DNA of 64,000 nucleotides from CAZSBB01 sp964605235. GTDB lineage: Bacteria; Planctomycetota; Phycisphaerae; Phycisphaerales; Phycisphaeraceae. Each line of letters begins with the position of its first letter. Positions within the stretch are counted from its first letter, which is position 1. The DNA lies in NCBI GenBank assembly GCA_964605235.1, contig CAZSBB010000017.1:1-64000 (forward strand), in the 5' to 3' direction. A model generated the notes under the pieces. It saw only the letters and a list, made by a program, of their open reading frames with translations, searched no databases and was not told the origin of the DNA. The position numbers were made by a program, and so were the translations under genes. Below, piece by piece: positions 18,646-27,516 of this stretch.

Positions 18646-20415
18646 TTAGCTCTCCGCCAGGGCGCTGGCGTCAGGGAGCCCTTCGGGCAGCACCTTGCGC
18701 AGCTCATCGCGGAGATAGTTGAGGACTTCGCGGTCGGTGTCGAGGCTGGTCACCTTGCGGGCGACGCGCCGGCAGCGTTCGATGGACACCGACCGAATGA
18801 CTTTCTTGATTTCCGGGATCGCCGGAGGGGTGATGGACAGATGGCGCAGCCCCAGCCCGATGAGCACCATGGCGTACTCGGGCTCGCCGCCCATTTCGCC
18901 GCAGAGGCTCACTTCGATCTTGTAACGATTGGCGGCCCGCACCACGTCGCGGATCAGGGCGATGACCGCCGGGTGGGCCGAGGAATACAGACTGGCGATG
19001 CGCTCGTTGCCGCGATCGACCGCCACGGTGTACTGAATGAGGTCGTTGGTGCCGATGCTGAAGAAGCTGACCTCGCGGGCGAGCACGTTCGCCTGGATCG
19101 CCGCCGAGGGCACCTCGATCATGATGCCCACCGGGATGTTTTCGCGGTAGGGGATGCCCTGATCTTCCAGATCCTCCATCACATCGGTGAGGATCATCTT
19201 CGCCTGCCGCAGTTCCATGACATTGCTGATCAGCGGGAACATGATCCGCACCGGCCCTTCCACGCTGGCGCGGAGGATGGCGCGAAGCTGGGTCTTGAAC
19301 AGCGGCAGATTCTGCAGGCACAGGCGAATGGACCGGCAGCCCAGGAAGGGATTGCGTTCGTTGTAGTCCATGCCGCCGCGCCGCCAGACTTTGTCCGCGC
19401 CCAGGTCGAGGGTGCGGATGGTCAGCTCGCGTCCGCCCAGGGCTTTGATCGCCAGCACGTAGGCGTTGTACTGCTCGTCCTCGGTCGGCTCTTCATCGCT
19501 GGCGAGAAAGAGAAACTCCGTGCGGTACAGGCCGATGCTGGTGGCGCCTTTTTCCAGCGCGGGGGCGATTTCGTCGGGGAACTCGATGTTGGCGCTGAGC
19601 TTGATGTCGGTGCCGTCGGTGGTCTGGGTGGGCAGTTTGCGCAGGCCCGCGAGGGAGACTTCAAAGCGCGCCAGCTCCTGGCTGTACTGGCGGAACGCCA
19701 TGAGCTGCTCGGCATCGGGTTCGATGATGACCCGGCCGCGGTTGCCGTCGAGGATGAGCATGTCGCCGCTGGTGACGCTGGAGGTGATGTCCTCCAGGCC
19801 GACGATCGCGGGAATGCCCAGGGCGTGGGCGAGGATGGCGGTATGGCTGGTGCGTCCGCCGGCGTCGGTGGCGATGCCCTTGATCTTGGTTTTATCCAAT
19901 GACGCCGTCTGCGACGGGGTCAGATCATGGGCGATGAGGATGGCTTCGCCTTCGAGCTGCCCCAGCTCCGCGCGGGTGCCGCCGATGAGGTGGCCGACCA
20001 CGCGGCGTTCGATGTCCTGCACGTCATTGGCGCGTTCGCGCAGGTAGCGGTTTTCCTGGTCGGCGAAGATGCGGGCGATGCGGCGCATCACGGTGTAGAC
20101 GGCAAACTCGGCGGTGACGCGTTCGGTTTCGATGTGCTGCTTGAACTGCTCGATGGTGCTGGTGTCATTGAGCATGCCCAGGTGGACATCGAAAATCTTG
20201 CTCAGTTCCGCGCCGACGCTGCTGGAGGCGTGATCGCGCAATTGCGTCACATCCTCCCGGCTGCGTTCGAGGGCTTGTTCCAGCCGAGTCAGTTCGATGC
20301 TGACTTGCCGCGCCGAGACGGCCCGGCGGGGAATGGCGACATCTTCCGCATCCAGCACGACGGCCGGGCAGATCGCCACACCTGGGGAAACCGGAATGCC
20401 TTTTTTGATCTGCAT
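18646..20415 (-). CDS. ptsI: Phosphoenolpyruvate-protein phosphotransferase (PTS Enzyme I)
   Basis: Transfers phosphate from PEP to HPr. The 589-residue protein has the N-terminal HPr-binding helical domain, the phospho-His domain with His191 in GGRTSHTAILAHALGIPAIVG, and the C-terminal PEP-binding barrel with RTEFLFL, GADKVWR, NPFLGCRSIRL, MFPLISNVMEL and SLCGEMGG. Length is as usual. The ATG at 20415 places MQIKKGIPVSPGVAI at the start, matching EI proteins, whereas the longer frame overlaps metK. There is no ptsH (HPr) or EII gene near, so in this organism EI may act in a regulatory PTS rather than sugar uptake; that is inference. It lies in the same-strand run metK-ptsI-rne-dxr-rseP. Confidence 0.92.
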   Translation of the reverse strand: MQIKKGIPVSPGVAICPAVVLDAEDVAIPRRAVSARQVSIELTRLEQALERSREDVTQLRDHASSSVGAELSKIFDVHLGMLNDTSTIEQFKQHIETERVTAEFAVYTVMRRIARIFADQENRYLRERANDVQDIERRVVGHLIGGTRAELGQLEGEAILIAHDLTPSQTASLDKTKIKGIATDAGGRTSHTAILAHALGIPAIVGLEDITSSVTSGDMLILDGNRGRVIIEPDAEQLMAFRQYSQELARFEVSLAGLRKLPTQTTDGTDIKLSANIEFPDEIAPALEKGATSIGLYRTEFLFLASDEEPTEDEQYNAYVLAIKALGGRELTIRTLDLGADKVWRRGGMDYNERNPFLGCRSIRLCLQNLPLFKTQLRAILRASVEGPVRIMFPLISNVMELRQAKMILTDVMEDLEDQGIPYRENIPVGIMIEVPSAAIQANVLAREVSFFSIGTNDLIQYTVAVDRGNERIASLYSSAHPAVIALIRDVVRAANRYKIEVSLCGEMGGEPEYAMVLIGLGLRHLSITPPAIPEIKKVIRSVSIERCRRVARKVTSLDTDREVLNYLRDELRKVLPEGLPDASALAES

Positions 20416-20501
20416 CGCGCCTCGCAGACCCAGCCTGGCCCTGGTGTGCTGCCGTGTTGCCGCCGCGCCTGGCCAGTTGGAGCCACCGCGTGCCGGGGTC
20501 A

Positions 20502-21704
20502 TCAAACCCCAGCCGCTTTGGCGAGTTTGCCCGCCATATCCGTGCGTTCCCAACTGAAATGCCCGTCCTTGGTCGGCTTGCGGCCAAAGTGACCGTGGCT
20601 GGCGGTGGCGGTGTAGATCGGCTTACGCAGGTCGAGGTACTTGATGATGCCCAGCGGGGTCAGCGGAAACAGTTCGCGGACGATGGCTTCGATCTTGCGT
20701 TCGTCGATCTTGCCGGTGCCCTGGGTGTCGACCAGCACGGACATGGGCTCCGCCAGGCCGATGGCGTAGGAGAGCTGCACCTCGGCGACGGTGGCGATGC
20801 CGCTGGCGACGATGTTCTTGGCGATATGCCGCGCCATGTAGGCGGCCGAGCGATCGACCTTGGTGGGATCCTTGCCGGAGAAGGCGCCGCCGCCGTGACG
20901 ACCGCGGCCGCCGTAGGTGTCAACGATGATCTTCCGGCCGGTCAGCCCGGTGTCGCCGTGCGGACCGCCGATTTCAAACTGGCCGGTGGGGTTGACGTGG
21001 ATGACGGTCTTCTTGCTGTTGTACAGCTTCTTGGGCATCACCGGTTCGATGATGTGCTTGATGACCTGCTTCTTGAGTTCTTTCTGCTTCTTGGCGCCGT
21101 TCCATTCGGGGGTGTGCTGCGTGGAGAGCACGACGGTGTGGACGCGCACCGGCTTGAGGCCGTCGTATTCCACGGTGACCTGGCTCTTGGCGTCGGGACG
21201 CAAACCCTTGATCTTGCCCTGCCGGCGGACCTGGGCGTGACGCTCGACGAGGCGATGGGACAGGTAGATCGGCAGGGGCATCAGGTCCGGGGTTTCCTTG
21301 CAGGCGAAGCCGAACATCATGCCCTGGTCGCCGGCGCCGTCGCGGTCGACGCCCATGGCGATGTCCTGCGACTGGCCATGGAGGGTGCGGATGACGGCGC
21401 AGCTCTCGGCGTCGAACTTCATCGCCGGGTCGGTGTAGCCGATTTCCCGCAGGGTGGCGCGGACGGTTTCCTCGACTTTGTCGAGCGCTTTGATGCCTTC
21501 ATCATTGTGCACGGTCACTTCGCCGGCGACGACCACCAGGCCGGTGGTGCAAAGCGTCTCACAAGCGCAACGGGCGCGGGGGTCGACCGCCAGCAGGCTG
21601 TCGAGCACGGCATCGGAAACCTGGTCGGAGACCTTGTCCGGATGCCCCATGGAGACGGATTCGCTGGTGAAGAGATGCGTGCTGTTCTGATGCAGTTTGG
21701 CCAT
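20502..21704 (-). CDS. metK: S-adenosylmethionine synthetase (methionine adenosyltransferase)
   Basis: Makes S-adenosylmethionine from ATP and methionine. The 400-residue protein has the family signatures ESVSMGHPDKVSDQVSD, GAGDQGMMFGFA (the first PROSITE-type signature) and GGGAFSGKDPTKVDRSAAY (the second). Length is normal. The first gene of the minus-strand run metK-ptsI-rne-dxr-rseP; the spacer to ptsI is 86 bp. I examined its 370-bp upstream region for a SAM-riboswitch core and did not see one. Confidence 0.96.
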   Translation of the reverse strand: MAKLHQNSTHLFTSESVSMGHPDKVSDQVSDAVLDSLLAVDPRARCACETLCTTGLVVVAGEVTVHNDEGIKALDKVEETVRATLREIGYTDPAMKFDAESCAVIRTLHGQSQDIAMGVDRDGAGDQGMMFGFACKETPDLMPLPIYLSHRLVERHAQVRRQGKIKGLRPDAKSQVTVEYDGLKPVRVHTVVLSTQHTPEWNGAKKQKELKKQVIKHIIEPVMPKKLYNSKKTVIHVNPTGQFEIGGPHGDTGLTGRKIIVDTYGGRGRHGGGAFSGKDPTKVDRSAAYMARHIAKNIVASGIATVAEVQLSYAIGLAEPMSVLVDTQGTGKIDERKIEAIVRELFPLTPLGIIKYLDLRKPIYTATASHGHFGRKPTKDGHFSWERTDMAGKLAKAAGV

Positions 21705-22012
21705 GGTGATTCGATTCCAATCCAGTCAGAGAAAAAAACAGGAAAAACGAGCGTCGGCATTCTAGCGATCAGCGTCGCCGGTGGCCCCGGACGAGCGGGA
21801 CTGCCGGGGGACAGATCGGCACAATCAATCAGGGAACCCTTCCGTGGGTCGGGAATAAGCACCGACAAACCAACCCGTCAAAGCCGGGCAAAACCGATTA
21901 AACTTTGTACCACAGAGCGTAAATGACAGCAAACTGCGCTCCGCCAGGCTCATCCCGGGCAGGGAATCAGGCATGCGCTCGCGTCCGGCGCTCGCGCGCC
22001 GAACAGTGCGGT
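21705..22012. other. Intergenic region upstream of metK and tRNA-Asp
   Basis: 308 bp without a recognisable gene. It contains a purine-rich tract (AGAGAAAAAAACAGGAAAAAC, about 21728-21748) immediately before metK. No riboswitch motif was seen. Confidence 0.5.
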
Positions 22013-22040
22013 TTGACATCGTCTATCCGGTTGCTAATCT
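22013..22040 (+). promoter_or_regulatory. Predicted promoter of tRNA-Asp
   Basis: TTGACA (22013-22018, perfect consensus) and TAATCT (22035-22040) are spaced by 16 bp and lie 33 bp before the tRNA gene, the normal position for a tRNA promoter. Confidence 0.7.
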
Positions 22041-22073
22041 TTACCGCTCGCTGCATTTGCCAGCAGCGGTTCT

Positions 22074-22147
22074 GGGGGCGTAGCTCAATTGGTTAGAGCA
22101 CCGGACTGTCGATCCGGAGGTTGCGGGTTCGAGCCCCGTCGCCCTCG
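22074..22147 (+). tRNA. tRNA-Asp(GUC)
   Basis: A full cloverleaf of 74 nt: acceptor stem GGGGGCG/CGCCCTC, D-arm AGCTCAATTGGTTAGAGC, anticodon stem-loop CCGGACTGTCGATCCGG with anticodon GTC, and T-arm with GCGGGTTCGAGCCCCGT. Discriminator G73. The 3' CCA is not encoded (TTGG follows). A consensus promoter lies 33 bp upstream. Confidence 0.95.
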
Positions 22148-22212
22148 TTGGCTGGAATGACCTCTCTGCGGCGCACTTCGCGCTGGTTCCCGAAATAATC
22201 TCAGGCGGATGC

Positions 22213-23367
22213 TCAGTCCCAGCGCAGCCGCACCCAGTGAATGCTGGTGGCGGGTGGGTCATTGGGACCCGGTGCGGGCTGGCGGGGCGGTGCGTAATAC
22301 GCCAGCAGCGCCTCACGCTCAGATCGTTGCACCAGATTGGGATGGCCAAAGGTCCAGCGGGTCATGTCGTCCCAGTATTCCGCATCGCTGCGTGATAGTC
22401 CGATGCCCGCCTGCGTCTGACCCGGACAGGCGAAAACCTCAACCTGGGGTTGCTCCCAGTGCACGCCGGCATCGCGGCTGACCGCCACGCGCAAACCCGG
22501 CGGGTCCTGCCGATGCACATACGCCAGCAGCAGCGTTTGCTCGTCGAGAAACAGCGGAGCGGTGACCTGCCCGGCAAACGGCGTCGTCTGCGGCGCTGCC
22601 CACGTGCGCCCGTCCGGGCTGCCCCACGCCAGATGCAACGGCAGATCCTGGCCAACGGTGCTGTCATGAGTCCACAGTGCAGCGAGCAGGCGGCCCGTCC
22701 CCGGCTGGCGCGTCACGCGATTATCCCAGTAATACCGCTGGCCCTGCGGGTCACGCGCCAGCGTGGCCGGGGCGCTCCAGTTCGCGCCTTCGTCACTGGA
22801 GAACTTCACGTTCGCCGACTGTGCGCCCGTGCTGGCGTCCCACGGCCGCCAGCTTTCGTAAGCCTGCATCAACTCGCCGGTGTTCAACCGAATGATCGCG
22901 CAGGTGGGGTTCGTTCCCAGATGCGGCAGCAGGCTGATCTCACGAGGTGCGCTCCACTGGCGCCCGCCATCGCCTGACTCCGACAGCAACCACTTCATCG
23001 GCAGCACCCCGCCGGTCTTGGGGTTGGACAGCGGCAGGGAGGGATCGCGGCGGTCAATCCAATGCTGGCTCATCAGCAGTCGGCCGGGCGTCGGCTCACA
23101 CAGGTAACCGGCGCACAGCGAGCCGGGAACGCCGGCATAGGCAGTGGGAAAGTCCTGGGCCCAGAGCTGCCAGGTGCGCCCGCCATCGACGCTGCGTTTG
23201 AGCAGCAGCCGATCATAGGAGCTGACCTTGGCGGGACCAACCTTGAAACAGCACAGCAGGGCGCCGTCGCTGGTCTGCAGCAGGGCCGGGAAAGCGCAGC
23301 AACGATCATCCGAGCGCTCGGCTTGGCCGGCATCGTAGACCTCACCGCGCTCGATCACGCTCAGCAT
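22213..23367 (-). CDS. Sialidase/neuraminidase-like BNR-repeat protein
   Basis: A 384-residue six-bladed beta-propeller protein, probably an exo-sialidase or another glycan-binding/cleaving enzyme. Five Asp-box (BNR) motifs of the S/x-D-G-x-x-W type are visible: SVDGGRTWQLW, SGDGGRQWSAP, SSDEGANWSAP, SPDGRTWAAP and SRDAGVHWEQP. ATG 23367 has GGAGTG seven bases upstream; the frame is open further upstream but without similarity. No N-terminal signal peptide is evident, which would place it in the cytoplasm if the start is correct. It is the first carbohydrate-related gene of the island. Many planctomycete members of this family have no proven sialidase activity, so substrate is open. Confidence 0.8.
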   Translation of the reverse strand: MLSVIERGEVYDAGQAERSDDRCCAFPALLQTSDGALLCCFKVGPAKVSSYDRLLLKRSVDGGRTWQLWAQDFPTAYAGVPGSLCAGYLCEPTPGRLLMSQHWIDRRDPSLPLSNPKTGGVLPMKWLLSESGDGGRQWSAPREISLLPHLGTNPTCAIIRLNTGELMQAYESWRPWDASTGAQSANVKFSSDEGANWSAPATLARDPQGQRYYWDNRVTRQPGTGRLLAALWTHDSTVGQDLPLHLAWGSPDGRTWAAPQTTPFAGQVTAPLFLDEQTLLLAYVHRQDPPGLRVAVSRDAGVHWEQPQVEVFACPGQTQAGIGLSRSDAEYWDDMTRWTFGHPNLVQRSEREALLAYYAPPRQPAPGPNDPPATSIHWVRLRWD

Positions 23368-23489
23368 GGGCGACACTCCGCAAGGCCCGGCCGGGCAGGC
23401 GTCCGCAGCGCTGCGCCGCCGAAGCATCGGAGCATCAATGTACCGGGGAAAGCGGACTGGCGCAGCCCCCGCGCGCCGCGCTCGCCAGC

Positions 23490-24251
23490 TTATTCCGTCA
23501 CGTACACGTCCCACCAGTTGTGGTGCTTGTCGGCACTGAAGTCGGTGAGCCCGGACGACCACGGGTCCGCCTGATTGGTGACCTTGATCGGCTGGGCGTG
23601 CAGGTCGGCGAACTGCGTGTTGACGGTGGTGAACTGGTTATGCCGAATCGCCGGCAGGTGTCCCCCGCTGAGCAGATAGCTGTTGACGTAGTACCACCCG
23701 CTGGTCAGCGTGGTCAGGTGACGGGTGTCCACCAGGACAATGGTCTTGCTCGGCTCGGTGATGCTGGCGAATTGCACCGCGGAGGACCAGGTCACCGGGC
23801 GGCTGGGATAGGTCGACGGCAAACGGTTGGCGGAGACGTGCTGACCATTGACGCCAAAGTGCACGCTGCGCCAGTTGCTGTTGCCGGCCGTGGGCGAACT
23901 GCCGGTGGGAATGGCTTCGTGGCTGAGCGTGTAGTCGAGCGCATTGGGGCAGGTGAACGCCTTGGCGGAACTGACATACTGGGCGGCCCACAGGATGCCC
24001 GGCCAGTAGTCGTTCTGCGGACTCTGCACCGGGATGACGTAGTCCTTGTTCTCCGCGGCATAGCTGTTGATCGCCACGCCGATCTGCTTGTGCGCCACCA
24101 GACATTGCACCGACCGCGCCGCATCGCGCGCCGACGCCAACGCCGGCAGCAGAATGGCGATCAGCAGGGCGATGATGGAGATCACCACCAGCAACTCAAT
24201 GAGTGTGAATCCCCGGCCTGTCGGCTTGGCCGGACGCAAGGCGGTGGACAT
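23490..24251 (-). CDS. Prepilin-type N-terminal cleavage/methylation domain protein (pseudopilin-like)
   Basis: A 253-residue type IV pilin/type II secretion pseudopilin-like protein. The leader MSTALRPAKPTGRG ends at Gly14, with Phe15 as the methylatable first residue and Glu19 at position +5 (GFTLIELLVV), followed by a long hydrophobic helix ISIIALLIAILLPAL. The C-terminal globular part (about 60-253) is of the large planctomycete type, with a Cys-containing N-terminal portion and a His/Trp-rich end (HHNWWDVYV). ATG 24251 has AGGAGC eight bases upstream. Proteins of this group are very numerous in planctomycetes and usually not part of a pilus operon. Two palindromic operator-like sites lie upstream (24304-24317, 24382-24393). 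Confidence 0.85.
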   Translation of the reverse strand: MSTALRPAKPTGRGFTLIELLVVISIIALLIAILLPALASARDAARSVQCLVAHKQIGVAINSYAAENKDYVIPVQSPQNDYWPGILWAAQYVSSAKAFTCPNALDYTLSHEAIPTGSSPTAGNSNWRSVHFGVNGQHVSANRLPSTYPSRPVTWSSAVQFASITEPSKTIVLVDTRHLTTLTSGWYYVNSYLLSGGHLPAIRHNQFTTVNTQFADLHAQPIKVTNQADPWSSGLTDFSADKHHNWWDVYVTE

Positions 24252-24303
24252 GGCGGGGGCTCCTGTTCCGGGGCAATGCTCAGGGCAATTTCCAGGGCGA
24301 ACC

Positions 24304-24317
24304 TGTTTGCGCAAACA
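24304..24317. promoter_or_regulatory. Palindromic operator-like site TGTTTGCGCAAACA
   Basis: A perfect 14-bp palindrome centred on CG, 53 bp upstream of the pilin-like gene start. It shares its core TTTGCGCAAA with the site at 24382. A central CpG is typical of LacI-type operators; the bound regulator is unknown. Confidence 0.45.
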
Positions 24318-24381
24318 TCTGGACTGACAAGCGCCGTGGATGACACTATTTATGCTGATCCCCTGCAGGAATGCCATCCGA

Positions 24382-24393
24382 TTTTGCGCAAAA
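24382..24393. promoter_or_regulatory. Palindromic operator-like site TTTTGCGCAAAA
   Basis: A perfect 12-bp palindrome with the same TTTGCGCAAA core as the site at 24304-24317; the centres are 77 bp apart. It lies upstream of the pilin-like gene. Confidence 0.4.
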
Positions 24394-24689
24394 CCACCCG
24401 GCAAACACGCACCACCACCCGACCAAGGTAAACGCATATACCTCTGGAATCCCTTGCTCACACCAGGGCTCGTGAACACTGGACCTGCGTTTGCCCGGAT
24501 GGAACTGGGGCGGCAGGGGGGCAAGACCTGGATGGCACACGGTTGCCCGGAGTGACCCGACGACTGGCGTCGTCGGCTCGGAAATGCCTTGATCTGCCAA
24601 GCTGTCCTCCGAGCCGCCCACGCGAGTGGGCGGGTGTTCTGCGCGCCCGGCCAGACCCCGAGCTACTCCTTGGCCTGCACCCCCGGCCC

Positions 24690-24737
24690 CCGGCCCCCGG
24701 AAGTTGACCCCCGGAAATTGACCCCCCGGAACTTGAC
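24690..24737. repeat. Short decaying tandem repeat, CCCCCGGaaNTTGA units
   Basis: Three nearly identical units (CCCCCGGAAGTTGA, CCCCCGGAAATTGA, CCCCCCGGAACTTGA) follow a run of CCCCCGG units. Similar CCCCGG(A)CC runs occur at 650-672 and at 50368-50392, so this is a dispersed low-complexity motif rather than a local expansion only. Confidence 0.6.
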
Positions 24738-24785
24738 CCATCGGCTCTCCCGGCCATCGGTCAGCTTGGGTAGACAAGAAATCAG

Positions 24786-25982
24786 TCACGCCTCGCCGCG
24801 CGGCTTGGCGGGGCGGCGGCGGTAATCGCTGGGCGTCATGCCCACATACTTGTGGAACACCGTCCCCATTTGGGCGCTGCTGGTGAAGCCCGAAGAACTG
24901 GCGACCCGTGGCATCGGCAGTTGCGTCTCCGTCAGCAGCCGACACGCCTGCTCCACGTGCACCCGGTGAATCTCCGCCAGCGGTGAACGCCCAAGCTGCT
25001 GTTTGAACTTGCTTTCAAGCGTGCGGCGGGAGATCAACACTTCATTGAGAATATCCTCCACGCCGATGGGTCGGTCGGCGTGCAGCCGAATGAACCGCAA
25101 CGCCCGGGCGAGGTCTTCGTCTTCGCACGCGGTCAGGTCCGTCGACTGGCGCACGGTCACCGCGCTGGGCGAAAAAAGAATCGGCTCGGCGGGCGGACTG
25201 CCTCCCTGCAGCAGTTCATCCAGCACCCGCGCTGCTTCATAGCCGACCATCTCCAGCGGGGAGCGCACGCTGGACATGGGCGGATAGGCGAACTGACACG
25301 CCAGTTCATCGTCATCCACCCCCACCAGCGCCACCGCCTCAGGGATCGGCAGTCCCATCTGCCGGCAAACCTCGCTGAGCACCAGACCCATGTAGTCCTG
25401 ATACACGAGGATGCCCACCGGCCGGGGCAATTGCTCCAACCATGCGCGCAGCGCCTGCTCCACGCCGGTGGTCAGGTAGTCGCCGGTCAGGTGCGTCAGG
25501 TGCGCGTCGTCGGCGGACCAGGCGAACTCAGCGAAACTGCACGATTGGGCTTTGATCAGGTTGGCGAAGCCGTCCCGCCGCGCGCGGGCGTAGCCGCGCG
25601 ACAGGTCGCCGCAGAAGGCGAAATGCTCCAGTCCCTTCTCGAGCAGATGCCGGGCCGCCAGCTCACCCACCGCGGCATCGTCAATGCTCACTCGGGGCAG
25701 CGGATTGTCAGGCAGGGCATTGGAGACATTGACCACCGGCACGTTCCACTGCTGGAGAACGTCCACCATCTCCTGCGACCCCACGTGCGCGATGATGCCC
25801 GTGGGCTTGAACTGCTGCATGCGGGTTGCGAGTTGGAGTTGGGCGACGGTTCCAATCTGCATCACCCAGTTGCGCGTGGGGCGGACATAGGTGCTGACCC
25901 CCTTGAGCACCCGCCGGCCGAAGCTCGACGCGGCGGAAGTGAGCACCATGACCCGTTGCACACGCTGCGGCACGGTATGCAT
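24786..25982 (-). CDS. XylR-like transcriptional regulator: LacI-type sensor plus AraC-type HTH
   Basis: A 398-residue regulator with a periplasmic-binding-protein-like sensor domain (about 10-285, with VMVLTSAASSFGRRVLKGVSTYV at the N-terminus and SIDDAAVGELAARHLLEKG, both characteristic of the LacI/XylR sensor) and a C-terminal AraC-type double HTH (about 295-395, ISRRTLESKFKQQLGRSPLAEIHRVHVEQA then GFTSSAQMGTVFHKYVGMTPSDYRR). This is the domain order of E. coli XylR, which binds D-xylose and activates xyl genes. It lacks an N-terminal LacI HTH. It is transcribed with its neighbours on the minus strand, downstream of an alginate lyase-like gene (175 bp away). It probably senses a sugar released from the glycan attacked by neighbouring enzymes; the effector is unknown. 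Confidence 0.85.
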   Translation of the reverse strand: MHTVPQRVQRVMVLTSAASSFGRRVLKGVSTYVRPTRNWVMQIGTVAQLQLATRMQQFKPTGIIAHVGSQEMVDVLQQWNVPVVNVSNALPDNPLPRVSIDDAAVGELAARHLLEKGLEHFAFCGDLSRGYARARRDGFANLIKAQSCSFAEFAWSADDAHLTHLTGDYLTTGVEQALRAWLEQLPRPVGILVYQDYMGLVLSEVCRQMGLPIPEAVALVGVDDDELACQFAYPPMSSVRSPLEMVGYEAARVLDELLQGGSPPAEPILFSPSAVTVRQSTDLTACEDEDLARALRFIRLHADRPIGVEDILNEVLISRRTLESKFKQQLGRSPLAEIHRVHVEQACRLLTETQLPMPRVASSSGFTSSAQMGTVFHKYVGMTPSDYRRRPAKPRGEA

Positions 25983-26156
25983 CCCGGCAGGAGAGGAAGA
26001 ATCCTGCCGAGCATTATGGCATACCCGCCCAGCGGCTGCGCGGGTTTGGAGCGCTGGCTTCCGCCGAACCCCAGCGTCGCTGACCACCGCCAGCGCGAAC
26101 CAGACTGCGGCATCGGACCGCTGGCCGAGGCGTCAGTCGGGTCGAGTCTGCTCCCC

Positions 26157-27437
26157 TCACAGCGCAGGCGATGTGGGCGCATCGAGCAAACCGGGCACGC
26201 ACAGATGTGGATTGGGCTCGGCGAGGTTGATCCGCACCCGTTCGCGGTAGCCGATCGCTTCGTTCACCTGCCGATACCGCGGCTCCTGGTAGACCACCGC
26301 CGCGATGCTCAGCAGCGGACCCATGCGGGTCACCCCCACCTGGTCGAGCAGCTTCTGATCCACCTTGCCGGGCTCCGGTTGAATATGCTCAACGATGTAG
26401 TCGAGCGCCCGGCGGATCGAAGCGCCATTGGGGGTCTGGTAACGCCAGAGATCGACCCCCAGTTGATCTCCCAGCAGGGCGCAGCGGAACATGAACTCGA
26501 GTGCATAGCCTTCATAGCGCCAGCCGGTGGCGCGGGCGAGTTCCAGCGGCAGCGCCCCGTCCGCTTCAATCTGGGGGTCCAGTCGCCGCGTTTTGACTTC
26601 CTCCAGCACTTGATGCGCCAGCTCGGTGCGCCCGGTAAAAACCGCCAGCCGGATCACCAACCAGTCATAAGCGGTGCCGTGGTTGTTTTTGGTATTGGCT
26701 TCCTCAATGCCGTTGGGGCTGGTCAGGAGCCAGTCCAGGTAGGCCGCCATCCAGTCCCGCATGCCCTGCGTGTCGGCTTCCGTCCAGTCGGCAGAATTGG
26801 CCAGCAGCCCCACCGCATCGCAAAACTCGGTGAAGTGGCGTGTGCCATGAATGCCCCAGCCCTTGCCGTCCCAGTGCCCCGGAAAACGGGCGGCATAATT
26901 GGCGTGGGGATTCATCCGCGTGTCGGGATTCAGAAACCAGGCCCGCAGCAGTTGGCCGGCCTTGCGGGCGTAAGGCGCATGGTTGGTCACGTACCACGCC
27001 CGCGCCAATGCGTTGACCGCGGTGCGCAGACTCTGAAGCCGCTCGGTGTCGCCGATGGAGCCGTCAAAGTAGGCGGGGTTGGTCTGCCCGTCCTTGCGAA
27101 TCCACGGCATGCCATCAGCGGTGTCCGGATTGGGCCACCAGTACCGTCCAATGGTGGAGAAGTCATGCCGATCGCCGCTGGGTGGGATGAAGGTCTTGTC
27201 CACCACCGAGAACGGCCCGACCTCCAGCGCGGCATCCGCTTCCCTGCATACATCCTTGACCGTCTGCTTGACTCGCTCATCACCCGCCAGCGCCAGCTGC
27301 CGCAGCTTGAGCGCCAGGCCAGGTTCCCACAACATCACCGCCGGCGCTGCACTTTGCTCCTGAGCATGGGTGGTGAGGGCAGGCCCCACCATGCCGGTGA
27401 GTGCCGTCAACAGCGTGATCCAGTATGTGGTCTGCAT
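26157..27437 (-). CDS. Alginate lyase-family (PF05426-like) secreted protein
   Basis: A 426-residue protein with a signal peptide (MQTTYWITLLTALTGMVGPALTTHA, cleavage near residue 25), so exported. The remainder is all-helical with the alginate lyase-superfamily signatures: RYWWPNPDT around residue 95, HGTRHFTEFCDAVG, and NTKNNHGTAYDW (Asn-Asn-His and Tyr/Trp in the region of the PL5 catalytic site). This class cleaves uronate-containing polysaccharides, releasing unsaturated products. Start ATG 27437 is placed at the signal peptide; the open frame upstream has no similarity. A pair of phased ATTGCG sites lies just upstream (27517-27547). The neighbouring XylR-like regulator and SGNH hydrolase suggest a glycan-degradation role. 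Substrate is not known to be alginate. Confidence 0.78.
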   Translation of the reverse strand: MQTTYWITLLTALTGMVGPALTTHAQEQSAAPAVMLWEPGLALKLRQLALAGDERVKQTVKDVCREADAALEVGPFSVVDKTFIPPSGDRHDFSTIGRYWWPNPDTADGMPWIRKDGQTNPAYFDGSIGDTERLQSLRTAVNALARAWYVTNHAPYARKAGQLLRAWFLNPDTRMNPHANYAARFPGHWDGKGWGIHGTRHFTEFCDAVGLLANSADWTEADTQGMRDWMAAYLDWLLTSPNGIEEANTKNNHGTAYDWLVIRLAVFTGRTELAHQVLEEVKTRRLDPQIEADGALPLELARATGWRYEGYALEFMFRCALLGDQLGVDLWRYQTPNGASIRRALDYIVEHIQPEPGKVDQKLLDQVGVTRMGPLLSIAAVVYQEPRYRQVNEAIGYRERVRINLAEPNPHLCVPGLLDAPTSPAL

Positions 27438-27516
27438 GTGGGTTCGCCAGGGGGAGCGTTGGGATGGATTCAGTCCGAGCATCCTACGAACCACTGCAGC
27501 TCCGCAGCGAGCCGCT

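Larger units (their letters stand above)
24318..24785. other. Intergenic region between the pilin-like gene and the XylR-like regulator gene
   Basis: No plausible coding sequence. It contains a second palindrome (24382-24393) and the short C/G-rich repeats at 24690-24737, both listed separately. The remainder is ordinary GC-rich sequence with no visible structure. Confidence 0.5.

Noticed and set aside
16286..18649. A long plus-strand frame opposite the RNase E/G gene.
   Set aside because: The minus frame has clear S1, catalytic Asp and Zn-link motifs; the other is a shadow.
21705..22012. Possible SAM riboswitch upstream of metK.
   Set aside because: I searched by eye for the conserved core sequences of the SAM classes and found none; only a purine-rich leader is present.
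22213..23367. Secreted sialidase with signal peptide.
   Set aside because: No signal segment follows the start codon supported by the ribosome-binding site; longer in-frame starts are Arg-rich and not signal-like.
24690..24737. CCCCCGGaaNTTGA units as a CRISPR or iteron array.
   Set aside because: The units are 14-15 bp, contiguous and degenerate, without spacers.
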